A DNA stretch of 64,000 nt from Zestomicrobium sp964482405 (GCA_964482405.1 CAYZXH010000001.1:1-64000), one strand, 5' to 3'; counted from the first letter of the stretch, positions 34,855 to 44,995 are shown. Numbers and translations: made by a program. The notes: generated by a model not told the origin, from the letters alone.

Positions 34855-35277
34855 TTAAGTTTTCATTAATTCTCTTTCCTTGTAGGCGCCGAGTAACGCG
34901 TAGATCAAGATGATTATTAAGGCTATGCCTACGTTATAGCTTGACATAGATAGCCATGAAGCTATCACTAGTAGCACTAACCCTAAGAAAACTCTCGTCA
35001 CCGCAGGGTTAGTGGCGAATACTTTCTTAGACGTTGTTTTAGGTTCAGCTCCGTAGTACCAGACACCGTTAACGTAAAGTATGATAACCCACGGAAGTGA
35101 AGAGAGTTCGTTGAGGGGAGGAGTTAATGTCGTTGCTACAGCAATTATTAAGGATATCACGAATACTGTAAAATCTCTGAAACTTGTTGATACCTTAACG
35201 TGCTTGAAGGTTAGGAAAGCACTTAATAATATAGCCGCTGAGGCTAAGATTAGGTTGATTAACTCAGGTAGGCTCAC
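34855..35277 (-). CDS. Membrane protein of the SPFH/zinc-ribbon operon
   Basis: 140 residues with four predicted membrane helices (ELINLILASAAILLSAFL at the N-terminus, VFVISLIIAVATTLT, VFLGLVLLVIASWLSM and IALIIILIYALLGAY). Starts at GTG 35277 behind GAGGTGATG and lies 12 bases after the zinc-ribbon gene. It is the last gene of the five-gene operon and probably its membrane component. Not recognised as a named family. Confidence 0.65.
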   Translation of the reverse strand: MSLPELINLILASAAILLSAFLTFKHVKVSTSFRDFTVFVISLIIAVATTLTPPLNELSSLPWVIILYVNGVWYYGAEPKTTSKKVFATNPAVTRVFLGLVLLVIASWLSMSSYNVGIALIIILIYALLGAYKERELMKT

Positions 35278-35289
35278 TCACACATCACC

Positions 35290-36768
35290 TCAAATAACTA
35301 GGGACTCCAGAGAGCTTAAGTCTGTGTTCAGCCTGATCCTGAGCTTTCCCTCAAAATCTAGTGTTCTCTTATCAACTTCTTTGAAGGGTATATACGTGGG
35401 TTCGCCAACGCTCGTAGACGCGAAGGTTATTTTACCTCTGTAATAATTGTTTGCGTTCATTATGTATGAATCAGCTAATTTCTCTACTAGCACGGAAGCT
35501 ATTAGGGGTGGTACTGCTCTAGCTTGCGAGGGCATACTCGTCTTAACCTTCCTAGAGAGTAGCTCGTTAATGAGTTTGAGAGCAGGTGCTTCCTCAACCC
35601 TATCTGGCGGTATTGGCCTACCAGCACTTACTTCAAGTACGTCAAGTACCGATCCCTCAACTAACGGTGCAATACCGACTACCAGTAACTTTATCGAGGA
35701 CTCAGCACCCTTCTTGAGTAGGAAACCCTTCACGTAAGAGAACCTAGCCTCAACCACGTAGTAGGGTATGTAGTAAGTTCCCTGCCCCCGCACAATACTT
35801 ACCTCACTCGCCCCGATCTTGCTGTAAACGACTTCCTTAACCCGAGCGGTAATCTCAAGTAAGTCTTGCAAAGGTCTCTTATGTGCTTCCCTCAGCTTAT
35901 TGAAGAGAGGCACGTATTTCTCAAACCACTCCATCATCTTTAGGGGGTCCTCACCTGCTGTGAAGAGCCTGTGTGCTGAGTCTATTATATTTGATAGAGA
36001 CTCAGCACACATCTTCTCTACTTCAACTATTCCTGGATTAACTTCCGGAATTGCCTTACCTAAGACTTTCTGTAGTAATGATTTGTATAGGTCTACGGAG
36101 TTATTTATTAATGTGAGGGAAGCTGTAGTGTTCCTATTCCACAACTCATTGACCGCGCTAAGCATGGAGTGTGTTGCTCTCAGCCTCTCCTTAACTAGTG
36201 AATACTCTGGTGACTCAGGTATTGCTTGAAGCGCTTCCTCACAATTCTTAAGAGCTGTCTTAACATCGTTTTTGCTTAAAGCTCTCAACATGTTAGCTAA
36301 GTAAGCTGTGAGATACTCGTAAACTAACGTTTCGTTAAGTAGTTTCTGATCCTCCTCAGCGACTGCGAAATCCTTAAGACTCTCAACCTTCAGAGCTTCC
36401 TCGAAATAACGTCTGGAATCATCGATTGGGGGAGGCGATGATGTAATGAGAGGAGTTATCGGCTGTGAGAGTTGCTGTAAGTACCTAGCACGCACGTTCG
36501 CGCGCGCTAAGCTAACCTTAGGTTTTATTAAGTTCTGGAATATCTGATACCTGGCCGCGACATCAACGGTTGTTGAGGTAATGATGGTTGGTGGGAGTAT
36601 CTCCCTAATCCATCTCTCAAGTTCCTGCTTTAGGTTCTCAGTATATTTTGAGGCGTCCACTATCTTGTTCGTGTAGCCACAGTACTCACACCTGATCCAG
36701 CTATCGCCTGGTTTAGGCGCTGGGAGCGGCGCGCCGCAATTAGTGCATCTAAGCTTGTAGACCTCCAA
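35290..36768 (-). CDS. Zinc-ribbon protein of the SPFH operon (large)
   Basis: 492 residues. The N-terminus is a zinc ribbon with Cys8, Cys11, Cys27 and Cys30 (CTNC and CEYC). A long helical middle part follows (about 40-320), and then a beta-rich domain from about residue 330 (ASEVSIVRGQGTYYIPYYVV onward). Bacterial operons with PspA-like or YdjI-like proteins include proteins of this layout. No catalytic motif is seen. It probably binds membrane-associated partners or acts as a scaffold. Confidence 0.7.
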   Translation of the reverse strand: MEVYKLRCTNCGAPLPAPKPGDSWIRCEYCGYTNKIVDASKYTENLKQELERWIREILPPTIITSTTVDVAARYQIFQNLIKPKVSLARANVRARYLQQLSQPITPLITSSPPPIDDSRRYFEEALKVESLKDFAVAEEDQKLLNETLVYEYLTAYLANMLRALSKNDVKTALKNCEEALQAIPESPEYSLVKERLRATHSMLSAVNELWNRNTTASLTLINNSVDLYKSLLQKVLGKAIPEVNPGIVEVEKMCAESLSNIIDSAHRLFTAGEDPLKMMEWFEKYVPLFNKLREAHKRPLQDLLEITARVKEVVYSKIGASEVSIVRGQGTYYIPYYVVEARFSYVKGFLLKKGAESSIKLLVVGIAPLVEGSVLDVLEVSAGRPIPPDRVEEAPALKLINELLSRKVKTSMPSQARAVPPLIASVLVEKLADSYIMNANNYYRGKITFASTSVGEPTYIPFKEVDKRTLDFEGKLRIRLNTDLSSLESLVI

Positions 36769-36801
36769 TAAACCACCTCAAAAACCAACCCCATAGCTAA
36801 C

Positions 36802-37779
36802 TTACTTCCTTTCAAACCTTATGGTGGTTCTCATGAGGTCTATCCTAGCCTGTAATTCTCTTATTCTAGCGTTTATGCGTTCCTCCATGAGCCTCATCTC
36901 CTTGATTGCTAGGTCGTAGTAATACTTGGATATCTTATCGCTTAAGTCTCTTATCATCGTGTAGCAAACTCTGCACACAGCTATCTTCCCGTCGTTGATT
37001 AAGTATGGTGCGTCTTTGTCGTACCTAGACTTGACGTACTCGTTTACCGACGCCGGTAGGTATATGTAGTTTACCTCCTCACCCTGGATCTCCCTATGAC
37101 ACACCCAGCACTTAGTTGACTTACCTAATTTGGTTATCCTCTCATTAACGAATTCTCTTACCTCTGGTGTGGCTTGTTGTAGGAACGCGAGTGCTTCTGA
37201 ATATATCTCTACGGCTTTGCTCGGTTCGTTTTCCTCTATCTTAACCGCTCTAATTATTCTCGCATAACCTAATAGTCTAAATCCTATGACGTTGAGCGGT
37301 TCGTGAAGACCTACTAAATCCTCTAGGATTAATCTTCGTGCCCCCTCAGCTAGCAATATGTTAGCGACACTCTCGTATTTCTCGGCTATGCTTATATCCA
37401 TAGACTTAACCTTACCTATTTCAAAGCTAGGCAAACCAGATAATTCAGCCAGTAACTCCAGCTCGCGTGTGAGATCCTGAGGATACACCTTACTAGCTAA
37501 GCCTAGATCTAATTCAGTGCCAGGGTCTAGCTTCCTACACTGATCAGCAGCTTTCTTGAAAGACTCCGGGGTTTTCTTGATTAGTGCGTCGTAGAATAAG
37601 GCGTAGAATAAGGGTATGTCCGCCTTACTAGCTAGGCTCGGATCACGCGACTTGCTAGCTACCTCATAAGCTTGAAGAAAGTTCCTTACAGCACCTTCTA
37701 AATTACCTTTATTGCGGTCACTAAAGCCCTTACTCATTAAATCATTGAATTTCTCTGTATCACTCTTGAAGAATATCAT
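36802..37779 (-). CDS. TPR-like and zinc-binding protein of the SPFH operon
   Basis: 325 residues. The N-terminus (MSKGFSDRNKGNLEGAVRNF) is a TPR- or MIT-like helical hairpin unit, followed by more helices. Near the C-terminus CWVC (224/227) and CRVC (269/272) form a split four-cysteine zinc site, and the protein ends in a long coiled coil. Separated from the SPFH gene by 2 bases. Function not known; the layout suggests an adaptor. Confidence 0.7.
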   Translation of the reverse strand: MIFFKSDTEKFNDLMSKGFSDRNKGNLEGAVRNFLQAYEVASKSRDPSLASKADIPLFYALFYDALIKKTPESFKKAADQCRKLDPGTELDLGLASKVYPQDLTRELELLAELSGLPSFEIGKVKSMDISIAEKYESVANILLAEGARRLILEDLVGLHEPLNVIGFRLLGYARIIRAVKIEENEPSKAVEIYSEALAFLQQATPEVREFVNERITKLGKSTKCWVCHREIQGEEVNYIYLPASVNEYVKSRYDKDAPYLINDGKIAVCRVCYTMIRDLSDKISKYYYDLAIKEMRLMEERINARIRELQARIDLMRTTIRFERK

Positions 37780-37781
37780 CG

Positions 37782-38792
37782 CTACATCTCCTGCTTATAC
37801 TTCTCTAAGAGTTCTTTCTTTAGCTTATCATACTCTTCCTGAGTTATTAATCCCTCATCAAGCATTTCCTTAAGTTCCTTCAGCTTCTCAATTATCGGGG
37901 ACTTTTTCTGAGGTTGTGATGGTTGCTGTGGTTGAGGGGCTTGAGGTTGTTGAGGCTGTGCTTGCTGCTGAATAACCGGCTGTAAGAGTCCTGGCATAGC
38001 GACTAAAGCACCCATCCACCCGGCGGCCGGGGACCTACCTAAAGCTCTCATAATCTCGACAGTCTTAACTATCTCTAACACCTTATCTTCATCGCCTTTC
38101 TGAATAGCTAGCAGTAGCGGGAGCCCGTAGGTTGGGTCCTCCTTCTCCATCTTCTCGAGTTGCGGCAGACTTACTCCGCCAATCTTAACATCTATTAATT
38201 CTAGACCTCTCTGTTTGAAGGCGTCGTATATGTTGCTGGCTTTTATCCTCGTGGTAACCTCGCTTAAGTTGGAGTATATGTCTATCGCGGTATACTTACT
38301 GATTTCCTGGATAAAGCTTTCTACGAAGTAATTCCTGATGAAGTCAGCAACCATAGGAGACGATATCTCCCTGACTGCTCCGGCGATCTGGGTTAAGAAG
38401 AGGACTGGATCTATAACACGGTACCAGAACTCACCGAAGCTTTGCAGTTCAGTCATGTAGAGAGTTCTAGGACCTAACTTAACCCTAGTTGATAAACCAA
38501 ACTTACCCCTGAATTGCTTTAGTGACACGAACACTACGCGTGCCTTAAAGGGGGTCTCCCCATACCCAGCGATCAGTCTGTAAGCTCTTGTTAAGAGAGG
38601 TAGGTTCTGGGTCGTTAAGACGTGACGTCCTGGCGGGAGGACATCGTATATCTTGCCGTCCCTCATGAATATAGCTGTCTCATACTCGTGAACCACTAAC
38701 ACAGTACCCCAACGAATATCCTCGTAGGGGTAAACCCACAGTATGTCATCAGGTCCTGGATTAACCCACTCAATAACGTTAGTCTTACTCAT
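37782..38792 (-). CDS. SPFH-domain protein with C-terminal SHOCT motif (YdjI-like)
   Basis: 336 residues. Residues 1-210 look like an SPFH/band-7 domain of the YdjI or 'virion core protein' type (GTVLVVHEYETAIFMRDGKI, then VLPPGRHVLTTQNLPLLT and RGLELIDVKIGGVSLP). Residues 272-298 are a Gln/Pro-rich linker, and 299-332 a SHOCT unit (IEKLKELKEMLDEGLITQEE...). No membrane helix is evident, so it would act at the membrane surface. Bacterial relatives travel with PspA-type stress proteins. It is the second gene of the operon. Confidence 0.82.
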   Translation of the reverse strand: MSKTNVIEWVNPGPDDILWVYPYEDIRWGTVLVVHEYETAIFMRDGKIYDVLPPGRHVLTTQNLPLLTRAYRLIAGYGETPFKARVVFVSLKQFRGKFGLSTRVKLGPRTLYMTELQSFGEFWYRVIDPVLFLTQIAGAVREISSPMVADFIRNYFVESFIQEISKYTAIDIYSNLSEVTTRIKASNIYDAFKQRGLELIDVKIGGVSLPQLEKMEKEDPTYGLPLLLAIQKGDEDKVLEIVKTVEIMRALGRSPAAGWMGALVAMPGLLQPVIQQQAQPQQPQAPQPQQPSQPQKKSPIIEKLKELKEMLDEGLITQEEYDKLKKELLEKYKQEM

Positions 38793-38798
38793 TACTCA

Positions 38799-39329
38799 TC
38801 ACCTCGTAAACCCCGCTAATATGTCTTCCCTCTCACTTAATTTAACTTCATATTCACTCACGAATTTCTCAATATCTGAGAGGAGGGTACTCAACTCTTC
38901 CACGGCGATATTCGGCGTGGTCAGCCTGCTAGTGATCGCGTTTAAGGAATTTATTAAATCAGCTAACTGGAGATCGTGTTCAAGCATCTTAACCAGCTTC
39001 TCCTCATCCACCTTAGTCACGTGAAACAATGGCTTATAACCATACGGTGCGTGCCTAGTTCTCTCGGCTAGCGAGTCAATCCTGTAAATAAGTGATTCCA
39101 CACGCTTAACATACTCTCCTAAACCACCCCTAGAAACCATCGCAGAGTAAGAACGCCTCAAATCCTCCAAACTCTTCCTCAACATCCTAAACAACTTATC
39201 CCTAACAACCCTGTCAGTCTCTCTAATGAGTTCTTTCTCTTTATAACCCCTATACCCAGGAAACACCATGAGAAGCTTCTCATACAACTTAAGCTCCCTC
39301 TGACTCAAATCCTTTAACACATCAGACAA
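38799..39329 (-). CDS. Coiled-coil protein heading the SPFH operon
   Basis: 176 residues, almost entirely helical and charged, no membrane segment. It contains VFPGYRGYKEKELIRETDRV near residue 22; I recall the GYRGYKEKE string in bacterial proteins encoded beside SPFH and PspA-like genes. It may play the role that PspA has in bacterial versions, but it is too short and has no clear PspA signature. Starts at ATG 39329 behind GAGGTGACG. Confidence 0.7.
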   Translation of the reverse strand: MSDVLKDLSQRELKLYEKLLMVFPGYRGYKEKELIRETDRVVRDKLFRMLRKSLEDLRRSYSAMVSRGGLGEYVKRVESLIYRIDSLAERTRHAPYGYKPLFHVTKVDEEKLVKMLEHDLQLADLINSLNAITSRLTTPNIAVEELSTLLSDIEKFVSEYEVKLSEREDILAGFTR

Positions 39330-39370
39330 AACACGTCACCTCACGACATCAATAATATGATATGGTAACA

Positions 39371-39386
39371 CCTTAATATACTTTCG
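39371..39386 (-). promoter_or_regulatory. Promoter of the SPFH operon
   Basis: On the minus strand CGAAAGTATATTAAGG lies about 45-55 bases upstream of the first ATG, leaving room for a short leader with the GAGGTGA site. The rest of the 227-base gap contains one small hairpin (39431-39450) and no gene. Confidence 0.45.
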
Positions 39387-39556
39387 AGTCAAATGTACAC
39401 AAATAAGTAATTTCCTGTCTCTAACTCAAGAAATGGTGTATTTGCCATTTCGAGACGAGCAACTGACAAAGTTAGCTTTAAAGTATGAAACTACTAAGAT
39501 AACCGTACTGTGATTAATTTAAAAATATTTGTGTTGTTTACGTGAAAAACACTATT

Positions 39557-42500
39557 TTATTTCTTCTTGAAGAAGAAGCCGTAAATCGACGCTATTAAAG
39601 TCACTATTATTAAGCCTATTGTAGCAATACCGTAAGTTGATAGTGTTCCTGTGCTAGAGTCGATTTTCTGGCCTACATCATCTACTTTGCTAGCCACGTT
39701 ATCTATCTTATTAGCTAATGCGGACACGTCAGTCTTGGAAGCCATGTTATTACTAATTCCATTCAAGGCCTGAAGAATCTCGTTGAGTTTACTCATTATG
39801 TCTGATGATTTGCTGTTGATTAGGTTCTGTAGCGTGGTGAGTAGTGTTTGAGTATCTACGGGTAGTCCGGCCTCCACGAGTGCCTTGACTACGTCTATGC
39901 TCGCTAGTATTTCGCCCTTGGAAGTACCTATCACTCCTAGTATCTCGCCCTTACTCGTTATTATTATCTGAGTTAGTGAAGCGTTGACACTCATTAGAGC
40001 ATTGAGTAAGTCACTTAGTGATGCCTGTATCTCGCCGAGCTTTGTCTGAATAGATACGACGCCGTTAGATATGCTGACTAACCTACCATCAATAACTCCG
40101 AGATTAGCGAGTATAGTGCTTAAATTACCTTGAATCTCGTTGAGTTTACCGGAGATCTCGTCTAGCTTGCTGGTTATCGTGAGTGTTGCTGTTCCTAGCA
40201 CCTCACCCGTATCCATGTCCACAATATTTAGTTCGTGATCGCCCGCCACCACGATCGGTATGTTCATCTTGACTTCGAAGGTTCCTAAAGCGTTCGCTCT
40301 GTAGTTCGACAACCAGTTACCGTCTAAGTATATCATCACTACCTGGTATGGGTACAGACCGGTCACGTTCACCTTCACTAGTCCTGGAGCTGTTGTCTCA
40401 GTAGGTGTTACTACTGCCTTAACTAAGACGTAGAGTGGTGTGTAGCCGTAGTACATTTCGTCCTCCGTGTACACCTCGATTAAGTGCTCGCCTCCAGGTA
40501 TTAGCGGTACCGTGAACTCGAACTCAGCATATCCGGACTCATTACTTATTACACTACCGATGATTTCACCGTCTAAGTATATCAGGAGCGTGGTATTAGC
40601 TGGAGCTCCCTCCACATGAAGTAATGCCGTATCACCTACGTGTAGGTACGGATTCTCTAGGGCAACGCTCAAAGGCCTCATCATCACCCACTTAACCGCG
40701 TTGTATATTATTTTCCACGCATCACGCGTGAAGTATGCCGGCGAATTCCAAGATGTTGGTGGGAAGCTTGAAAGCAATACCCACTTAACACCGTCCGGGA
40801 ATACCTTCCAAGCTATTGAGTTACCCCACGTAGTCCCGCCTACGTAGGTGTCGGCTATCGATGTTCCTGAGAATCCTGAGAACCATGAGAAGTCAGCTCC
40901 TGTCCACGCTATTATCTTGATTAAGTCACCCACATTATACCCTCTCAATATCGGGTGTGTTCTCGTGACTTTGATATAGACCTCGCCGTAACCCCACGTA
41001 TAACCTATTGAGGACGGGTCGCCGAGGCATGAGTAAAGCACTTTTATGCCGTAGCCGTAGTAACCGTAGCTATCCATCCACACGACACCGACACCGACCT
41101 GATGGGTAGCGTTCAGGAAGGTAGCGAACTCACTACATGACGGGAACGGGACGCCGTAATCACCAGCCCATATGACAGCGTCGTAAATCCCTGCAAGCAC
41201 GTCGTTAGTTAGTGCTGCTAAGCTCGTGTAATCAACAGCGTATATGTCCATTAACTCTAAGAAGTTCTTTATAGAGCCCGCGTAGTCGTAGAGTATCGCT
41301 ACTCTAGGCAGTCTCCTAAGCACTAAGACTCCTAAGTCTGTTGTCTCGTTTACTGAGACGCTGAAGTCTACCTGAAGTGTCTTATAGCCCGCAGCATTCA
41401 CTAACATCGTGTAGTTGCCTTCAGGCAACCACGTGAAGAATTGCCCTGTCTCGTTAGTGTAGAGCTTAATCGGGGTCCCCAAGAACTGTACGGTGGCTCC
41501 TGCCAGTATAGTACCATCACTACCCACCACAGTTCCTGTCACGAAGCCGTGCGGTAATCTCTCGAGATATACGTCGGTTCTCGTGTATAGGTAGCTCTTA
41601 AGACCTCCCTGAACTGAGACCCCGGAACCCAGCTTAGCGCTTAATATCTTAAGGACCTCGCCGACTCTAGCCTTATCGACTACTCTGCTCGAGCTCGTGA
41701 AGCTCTGCCAACCCAACATGACGGCGTTTTCTAGAACTTTCTTAGTGTTGCTCGTGTACATGCCGTCAGAGCCTGGCTCAAGATACTGCATCCAGTAACT
41801 CTCAGCCCAGCTACCTAGGTAGTACCATGGAGCACCGGTATTCGAGACCCACTCAGCAACGCCTACACCGAATCTAAGGTATCCTGTTCTCGTATCCCAC
41901 ACGTACCCTAGAACGACGAACCTGCCGGTGGGGTCTGTAAAGTTATACACTACGTAGTCAGCGTAAGATCCTGTAGCTAGGTAGAACCTGTTAGGATACC
42001 CTGGCACGTCCGGCGTAACGCCATCAAATATCGGGTGAGTCATATTAAGCATCTCAACCTGTACGTAGGTCGGTGAAGGATACGCGATTAACCTACTTAT
42101 CGGTGCTGGGTATCCATTATTTATTAAGGTGCTGTTGTATGTGTATAAGACGTATATTCCTGGATAGCCTGAGTATGAAGTACATAACCATACTAGAGTA
42201 GCTCCGGTAGCATCAGCTAGTAAGTGGAAGGCTAGAACAACGTCGCTCGGCGGATAACTATAGGGTGAAGGCATCGTGTGATCTATGATTACGACAGCTG
42301 GATTTATGTCGCCGTTCACCCAATCAATCAGTAATTTAGTCATGTTGTTGTATTCTACGACAGGTAGTCCGAGAGCTCCCACTATGGTCTTGAGGTGTGG
42401 TTGCGTGTAGTAATGTACGTTAGCTAAGACCACGACTGTCGGAGGTATTGGTTGCAGGTAGAAGTCCGCTATTACTGTCTCTAAGGGAGGTACAGTAACG

Positions 42501-44641
42501 CCTTCTACTGATGCTTGCACGTATCCGGGCTTCCAAGCGTAGACTGTGTAAGTACCTGACGGAACGCTTAGCTCGTAGTAGCCCTCACTATCTGTGTACG
42601 TGTATACTGGTGTGCTATCTACGTACGTCCACACCACGGCGTCTACTATGGGATTATTCGTAACAGCATCATAGACGTGACCTGCTATGGTTCCGTTTCC
42701 TAGCGGGTATAGGCCGAAGTTGACTATCACGACCTCGGCTTCATCAACACTTACTAACTGTGTAGCGGGCTGGTAACCGCTCGCTACTGCTTCTAGGGTG
42801 TAGGTTCCTGGAGGTACTGATATCTCGTAAGACCCGCTCACGTCTGTTTGCGTGGTTATGCCTAGTTCTAAGACCGTTACGTTAGCTCCGGCTATCGGGT
42901 CGTTTGTTAGAGCGTTGTAGACTAGGCCTGTTATGGTGCCGTTGAGTAGCACTACCTCCACAGTCACGTTAACGCTCTCATAACCCCACGCCTCGAATAC
43001 GAGTGTGTAGGTTCCTGGGTCTAGAGGTATTCTGTAGTAGCCTGAAGCGTTGACTGGGAACGTCCTCCCTATCTCTAATACCGTGACCGACGCCCAAGGT
43101 ATTGGTTCGCCAGATATTGAGTCTAGCACAAAGCCCTCGACACCGCTCTTCTTAGCGAACTCCATAGCCTTCCTAACAGCTTCATATGCGTCTATCCTTC
43201 CCCAACCATACCTAGTATCCTGTCCTGGGGAGCCGAAGTCTATGGCAGTGGAGTTCAGCATTAAGTATATCTGCTCGGGAGTGTCAGGTATGTCGCGGTA
43301 TAGCCAGCCAGCAGCTTGAAGCATTAAGGCAACTGTTCCAGAAACATGTGGTGTGGCCATGGAGGTACCGCTCCAAGCCTCATAACCTCCTCCCGGCACA
43401 GCACTAGTAATACTAACACCGGGTGCTGAGACGTCAGGCTTTATGTAAGTGCTCGGGTACATGTCGAAGAACGGCCACGTGGGTGGTGGTGAGGGCCATG
43501 TAACGACCGCACCACTACTCCACGACGCGACATTATCGTTTATGTCCGTAGCGCCCACACCGAAGACTCCCCATATATTTCCTGGGTTCCCTGTTGATCC
43601 AGGACCTCCATTACCTATGGCAGCGACCGGTATCACATTAGTTAGTAACATAGCTTCTATGGCTGGGAATAAGTCATTCCCATAATATCCTTCAGCACCG
43701 AAACTCATTGAGACTACGTGGGCCGGCAGACCCGTGTAGACTATCTGTCCTGTAGACGGGTCTATGTAGAAGGGCTCTACAGTCCACTGCATTCCAGCTA
43801 ATACTTGAGCGAACGTGCCGCCACCCCCAGGTAACACCAAGCCGTGCATGAGGGTTGCGCCCGGCGCGACACCTATCAATATATTACTCGTGTCCCCTCC
43901 TAGAGCAGTGCCGCTACAGTGCGTTCCGTGACCATGCGTGTCGTGCGGGGTGCTCAGTACTGGGTTTCCGGCACCGTCAAACTCCATCCAGCCTCCTGGG
44001 TAGTACGGGCTCGTCGGGTCTAGAGTCAGCATCTTCCCAGCTAACGCTGGGTGAGTTATGTCAACACCTGTATCTAGGACCGCTATTCTGACCCCCTGGC
44101 CTGTGTAGCCCAGAGCCCACACTTCAGGTGCTCTAATCTTGAAGATACCCCAGCTAGAGACTTGATTACTTCTCACGTCAGTCTCTTCTTTAGTGACAGG
44201 CTCTATTATGTGGACTTCGAAATTCTCGAAGATCTTTACTACTTCAGGTAATGAGGCTATCTTGATAATCTTCCCTGCAGGGACCCTAGCTAGCACCACG
44301 TTATCTAGCCAGAACTTATTCAGTACTACACCTCCCTCACTCAAGATTAAGTTGATTAAATTCTTCTGAGTATAATCAGCCCAATTCTTGAGGGTTTGAA
44401 CAGCGAGTCTGTAGTTACCTCTCACGTAAGTACTTAATTCTTTAGGTATGGACTTAAGCCTTATAACAACCTCAACTAACTCATCTTCCCTCATACCTTC
44501 CAGCTTGCTCAGCAAGGGCGGCGCTATCTTGTACGACGCATCATCAGCTACCGCATTAATAGTGATTCCAGGCAACCAACTTATTATGGATATGAACAAC
44601 AAGATCGTTAAACCGGTGACGAGTATTTTCCTGTAGTTCAT
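39557..44641 (-). CDS. Giant membrane-anchored subtilisin-like protease with coiled-coil stalk
   Basis: 1694 residues. A Sec signal (ILVTGLTILLFISIISWLPG) is followed by an inhibitor-like propeptide and an S8 catalytic domain with Asp190 (VLDTGVD), His238 (GHGTHCSG), an oxyanion Asn (AIGNGGPG) and Ser427 (SGTSMATPH). Next come repeated carboxypeptidase-regulatory-like beta domains (about 490-740, again near 1050), two domains rich in aromatic residues, and Ig-like domains. Residues from about 1470 form heptad coiled coil (KLNEIQGNL, KIDNVASKVDDVGQKI), ending in a membrane helix and KKK. This resembles the STABLE protease held on the tetrabrachion stalk of Staphylothermus. Start ATG 44641 with GAGGTGA upstream. 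Confidence 0.88.
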   Translation of the reverse strand: MNYRKILVTGLTILLFISIISWLPGITINAVADDASYKIAPPLLSKLEGMREDELVEVVIRLKSIPKELSTYVRGNYRLAVQTLKNWADYTQKNLINLILSEGGVVLNKFWLDNVVLARVPAGKIIKIASLPEVVKIFENFEVHIIEPVTKEETDVRSNQVSSWGIFKIRAPEVWALGYTGQGVRIAVLDTGVDITHPALAGKMLTLDPTSPYYPGGWMEFDGAGNPVLSTPHDTHGHGTHCSGTALGGDTSNILIGVAPGATLMHGLVLPGGGGTFAQVLAGMQWTVEPFYIDPSTGQIVYTGLPAHVVSMSFGAEGYYGNDLFPAIEAMLLTNVIPVAAIGNGGPGSTGNPGNIWGVFGVGATDINDNVASWSSGAVVTWPSPPPTWPFFDMYPSTYIKPDVSAPGVSITSAVPGGGYEAWSGTSMATPHVSGTVALMLQAAGWLYRDIPDTPEQIYLMLNSTAIDFGSPGQDTRYGWGRIDAYEAVRKAMEFAKKSGVEGFVLDSISGEPIPWASVTVLEIGRTFPVNASGYYRIPLDPGTYTLVFEAWGYESVNVTVEVVLLNGTITGLVYNALTNDPIAGANVTVLELGITTQTDVSGSYEISVPPGTYTLEAVASGYQPATQLVSVDEAEVVIVNFGLYPLGNGTIAGHVYDAVTNNPIVDAVVWTYVDSTPVYTYTDSEGYYELSVPSGTYTVYAWKPGYVQASVEGVTVPPLETVIADFYLQPIPPTVVVLANVHYYTQPHLKTIVGALGLPVVEYNNMTKLLIDWVNGDINPAVVIIDHTMPSPYSYPPSDVVLAFHLLADATGATLVWLCTSYSGYPGIYVLYTYNSTLINNGYPAPISRLIAYPSPTYVQVEMLNMTHPIFDGVTPDVPGYPNRFYLATGSYADYVVYNFTDPTGRFVVLGYVWDTRTGYLRFGVGVAEWVSNTGAPWYYLGSWAESYWMQYLEPGSDGMYTSNTKKVLENAVMLGWQSFTSSSRVVDKARVGEVLKILSAKLGSGVSVQGGLKSYLYTRTDVYLERLPHGFVTGTVVGSDGTILAGATVQFLGTPIKLYTNETGQFFTWLPEGNYTMLVNAAGYKTLQVDFSVSVNETTDLGVLVLRRLPRVAILYDYAGSIKNFLELMDIYAVDYTSLAALTNDVLAGIYDAVIWAGDYGVPFPSCSEFATFLNATHQVGVGVVWMDSYGYYGYGIKVLYSCLGDPSSIGYTWGYGEVYIKVTRTHPILRGYNVGDLIKIIAWTGADFSWFSGFSGTSIADTYVGGTTWGNSIAWKVFPDGVKWVLLSSFPPTSWNSPAYFTRDAWKIIYNAVKWVMMRPLSVALENPYLHVGDTALLHVEGAPANTTLLIYLDGEIIGSVISNESGYAEFEFTVPLIPGGEHLIEVYTEDEMYYGYTPLYVLVKAVVTPTETTAPGLVKVNVTGLYPYQVVMIYLDGNWLSNYRANALGTFEVKMNIPIVVAGDHELNIVDMDTGEVLGTATLTITSKLDEISGKLNEIQGNLSTILANLGVIDGRLVSISNGVVSIQTKLGEIQASLSDLLNALMSVNASLTQIIITSKGEILGVIGTSKGEILASIDVVKALVEAGLPVDTQTLLTTLQNLINSKSSDIMSKLNEILQALNGISNNMASKTDVSALANKIDNVASKVDDVGQKIDSSTGTLSTYGIATIGLIIVTLIASIYGFFFKKK

Positions 44642-44995
44642 TAAGTCACCTCAATATAATCACGAGTTAAGGGTTAATAAATTTCAGTTTATTTTTATTT
44701 CGTAACTCAGAAAACGTTTTTACACGTATATAATATTTTTATATAGACTCAATTTGCTTTTAATGAAAAAAGTTTAAAGATACCCAGAATATGCAGCTCT
44801 TTATTTCTCAAAAACCTATTTCTTGCAAGTGGGTACTCTGAAAAATATTTAGAAATCACTAGAACTTTACGAGACTCTAACGTAACCTTGCAGGAAATAA
44901 CCCACGTTTCAAAAGACGCTAATATATAACTCATTATCTAGTGAAGGCTTCCTCTTTAGGATAGGGAGCTCATGCCTCGTATACTCGCTTACGTC
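44642..44995. other. Gene-poor gap upstream of the protease
   Basis: 354 bases, AT-rich. Next to the protease gene it holds its GAGGTGA site and a TATA-like ATTTATTAAC on the minus strand. A 61-codon open frame (44749-44934, minus) lacks a ribosome site and looks random. Nothing else is recognised. Confidence 0.45.

Noticed and set aside
39431..39450. Small hairpin AAATGG...CCATTT upstream of the SPFH operon
   Set aside because: Only a 6-bp stem, no link to a start or promoter; likely chance.
44749..44934. 61-codon open frame on the minus strand in the gap upstream of the protease
   Set aside because: No ribosome binding site, no protein-like pattern and AT-rich composition matching the surrounding gap.
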